Positions 63,890-64,000 of a DNA stretch of 64,000 nucleotides are shown one piece after another. The stretch is taken from positions 551,001 to 615,000 of the forward strand of contig NZ_CP017259.1 in NCBI RefSeq assembly GCF_001735715.1, in the 5' to 3' direction. The notes beneath the pieces are model-generated. The model did not search any database. It was not told where the DNA came from and was given only the letters and a program-made list of their open reading frames with translations. This DNA comes from Formosa sp. Hel3_A1_48 (GTDB lineage: Bacteria; Bacteroidota; Bacteroidia; Flavobacteriales; Flavobacteriaceae). Within the stretch, counting starts at the first letter, position 1. Each line of letters opens with the position of its first letter. Both the position numbers and the translations under genes were made by a program.

Positions 63890-64000
63890 GGGTTATTTCT
63901 TGTCTAGCGCTTTGGGCTATCCAAGGTATTTCAGCAAATTGTGCTGAACAATAAGTTAACATATTGAAAAAAATATACATGGTAAAAGTAATGGTGTACT
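63890..64000 (-). other. Spacer between 23S and 5S rRNA
   Basis: About 110 bp upstream of 5S on the minus strand, with no gene. A perfect hairpin TTCAGCA/TGCTGAA with a five-base loop lies around 63930-63948 and may be part of the processing stem. The 3' end of 23S rRNA is not recognisable inside the window and probably lies just beyond it. Confidence 0.55.

Overview
The window looks like chromosomal core sequence from a marine-type member of the Flavobacteriaceae (Bacteroidota). The evidence is low G+C; type IX secretion system (T9SS) and gliding genes (gldJ, porU, porV); secreted proteins with T9SS type A and type B C-terminal tails; a fused SecDF; genes mostly without Shine-Dalgarno sequences; and repeated matches to the Bacteroidota promoter (TTTG or TTG, about 19 nt, then TAnnTTTG). 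An NhaD-type sodium/proton antiporter fits a saline habitat. The species cannot be named from sequence alone.

Layout. 1-3190: a minus-strand run of a DUF1599 protein, a DoxX/BT_3928-type membrane protein, an OppB-type permease and a thioredoxin-like lipoprotein cut by the window edge. 3270-4947: folP and the c-di-AMP synthase cdaA, converging on an ABC exporter and truA. 7527-12326: a phosphoesterase, a DUF4293 protein, rho with an Asn/Gln-rich insertion, rpsT, tRNA-Glu and proS. 12428-20235: a low-complexity lipoprotein, a FadL-type porin, and a giant M43 metalloprotease with a T9SS type B tail and a small secreted partner. 20412-23721: folE, cysS, yidD, lgt. 23800-30977: secDF, mdh, a DUF6588-like protein, gyrB. 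31266-39051: a T9SS type A protein, asnB, queE, a HerA-like ATPase, a lipoprotein, an alpha/beta hydrolase, rluF and a VOC protein. 39061-44347: folD, ffh, an SDR, a YwaF-type membrane protein, tRNA-Val(GAC), murF. 44415-54686: gldJ diverging from porU-porV-cdd, then pyruvate dehydrogenase E1 alpha and E2. 54760-60928: a small membrane protein, tRNA-Val(UAC), folC-tonB-exbD-exbB, nhaD, anmK. 61018-64000: an acyl-CoA dehydrogenase, a short glycosyltransferase, a gene-poor stretch, a PH-like hypothetical protein and the 5S end of a minus-strand rRNA operon.

How the genes work together. GldJ, PorU and PorV belong to gliding and T9SS export. PorU and PorV process and anchor cargo with C-terminal tails, and two such cargo proteins are encoded here. 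SecDF and Lgt serve the earlier Sec and lipoprotein steps. Four folate genes (folP, folE, folD, folC) lie at separate loci. ExbB/ExbD/TonB energise outer-membrane import.

I saw no CRISPR array, insertion sequence, prophage, integrase or recognisable defence system. The less explained parts are the M43 protease with its 157-residue partner, the disordered insertion and C-rich leader of rho, the aromatic/Arg-rich lipoprotein at 12428, the hypothetical gene running through the rRNA terminator at 63.7 kb, and several compact intergenic hairpins.
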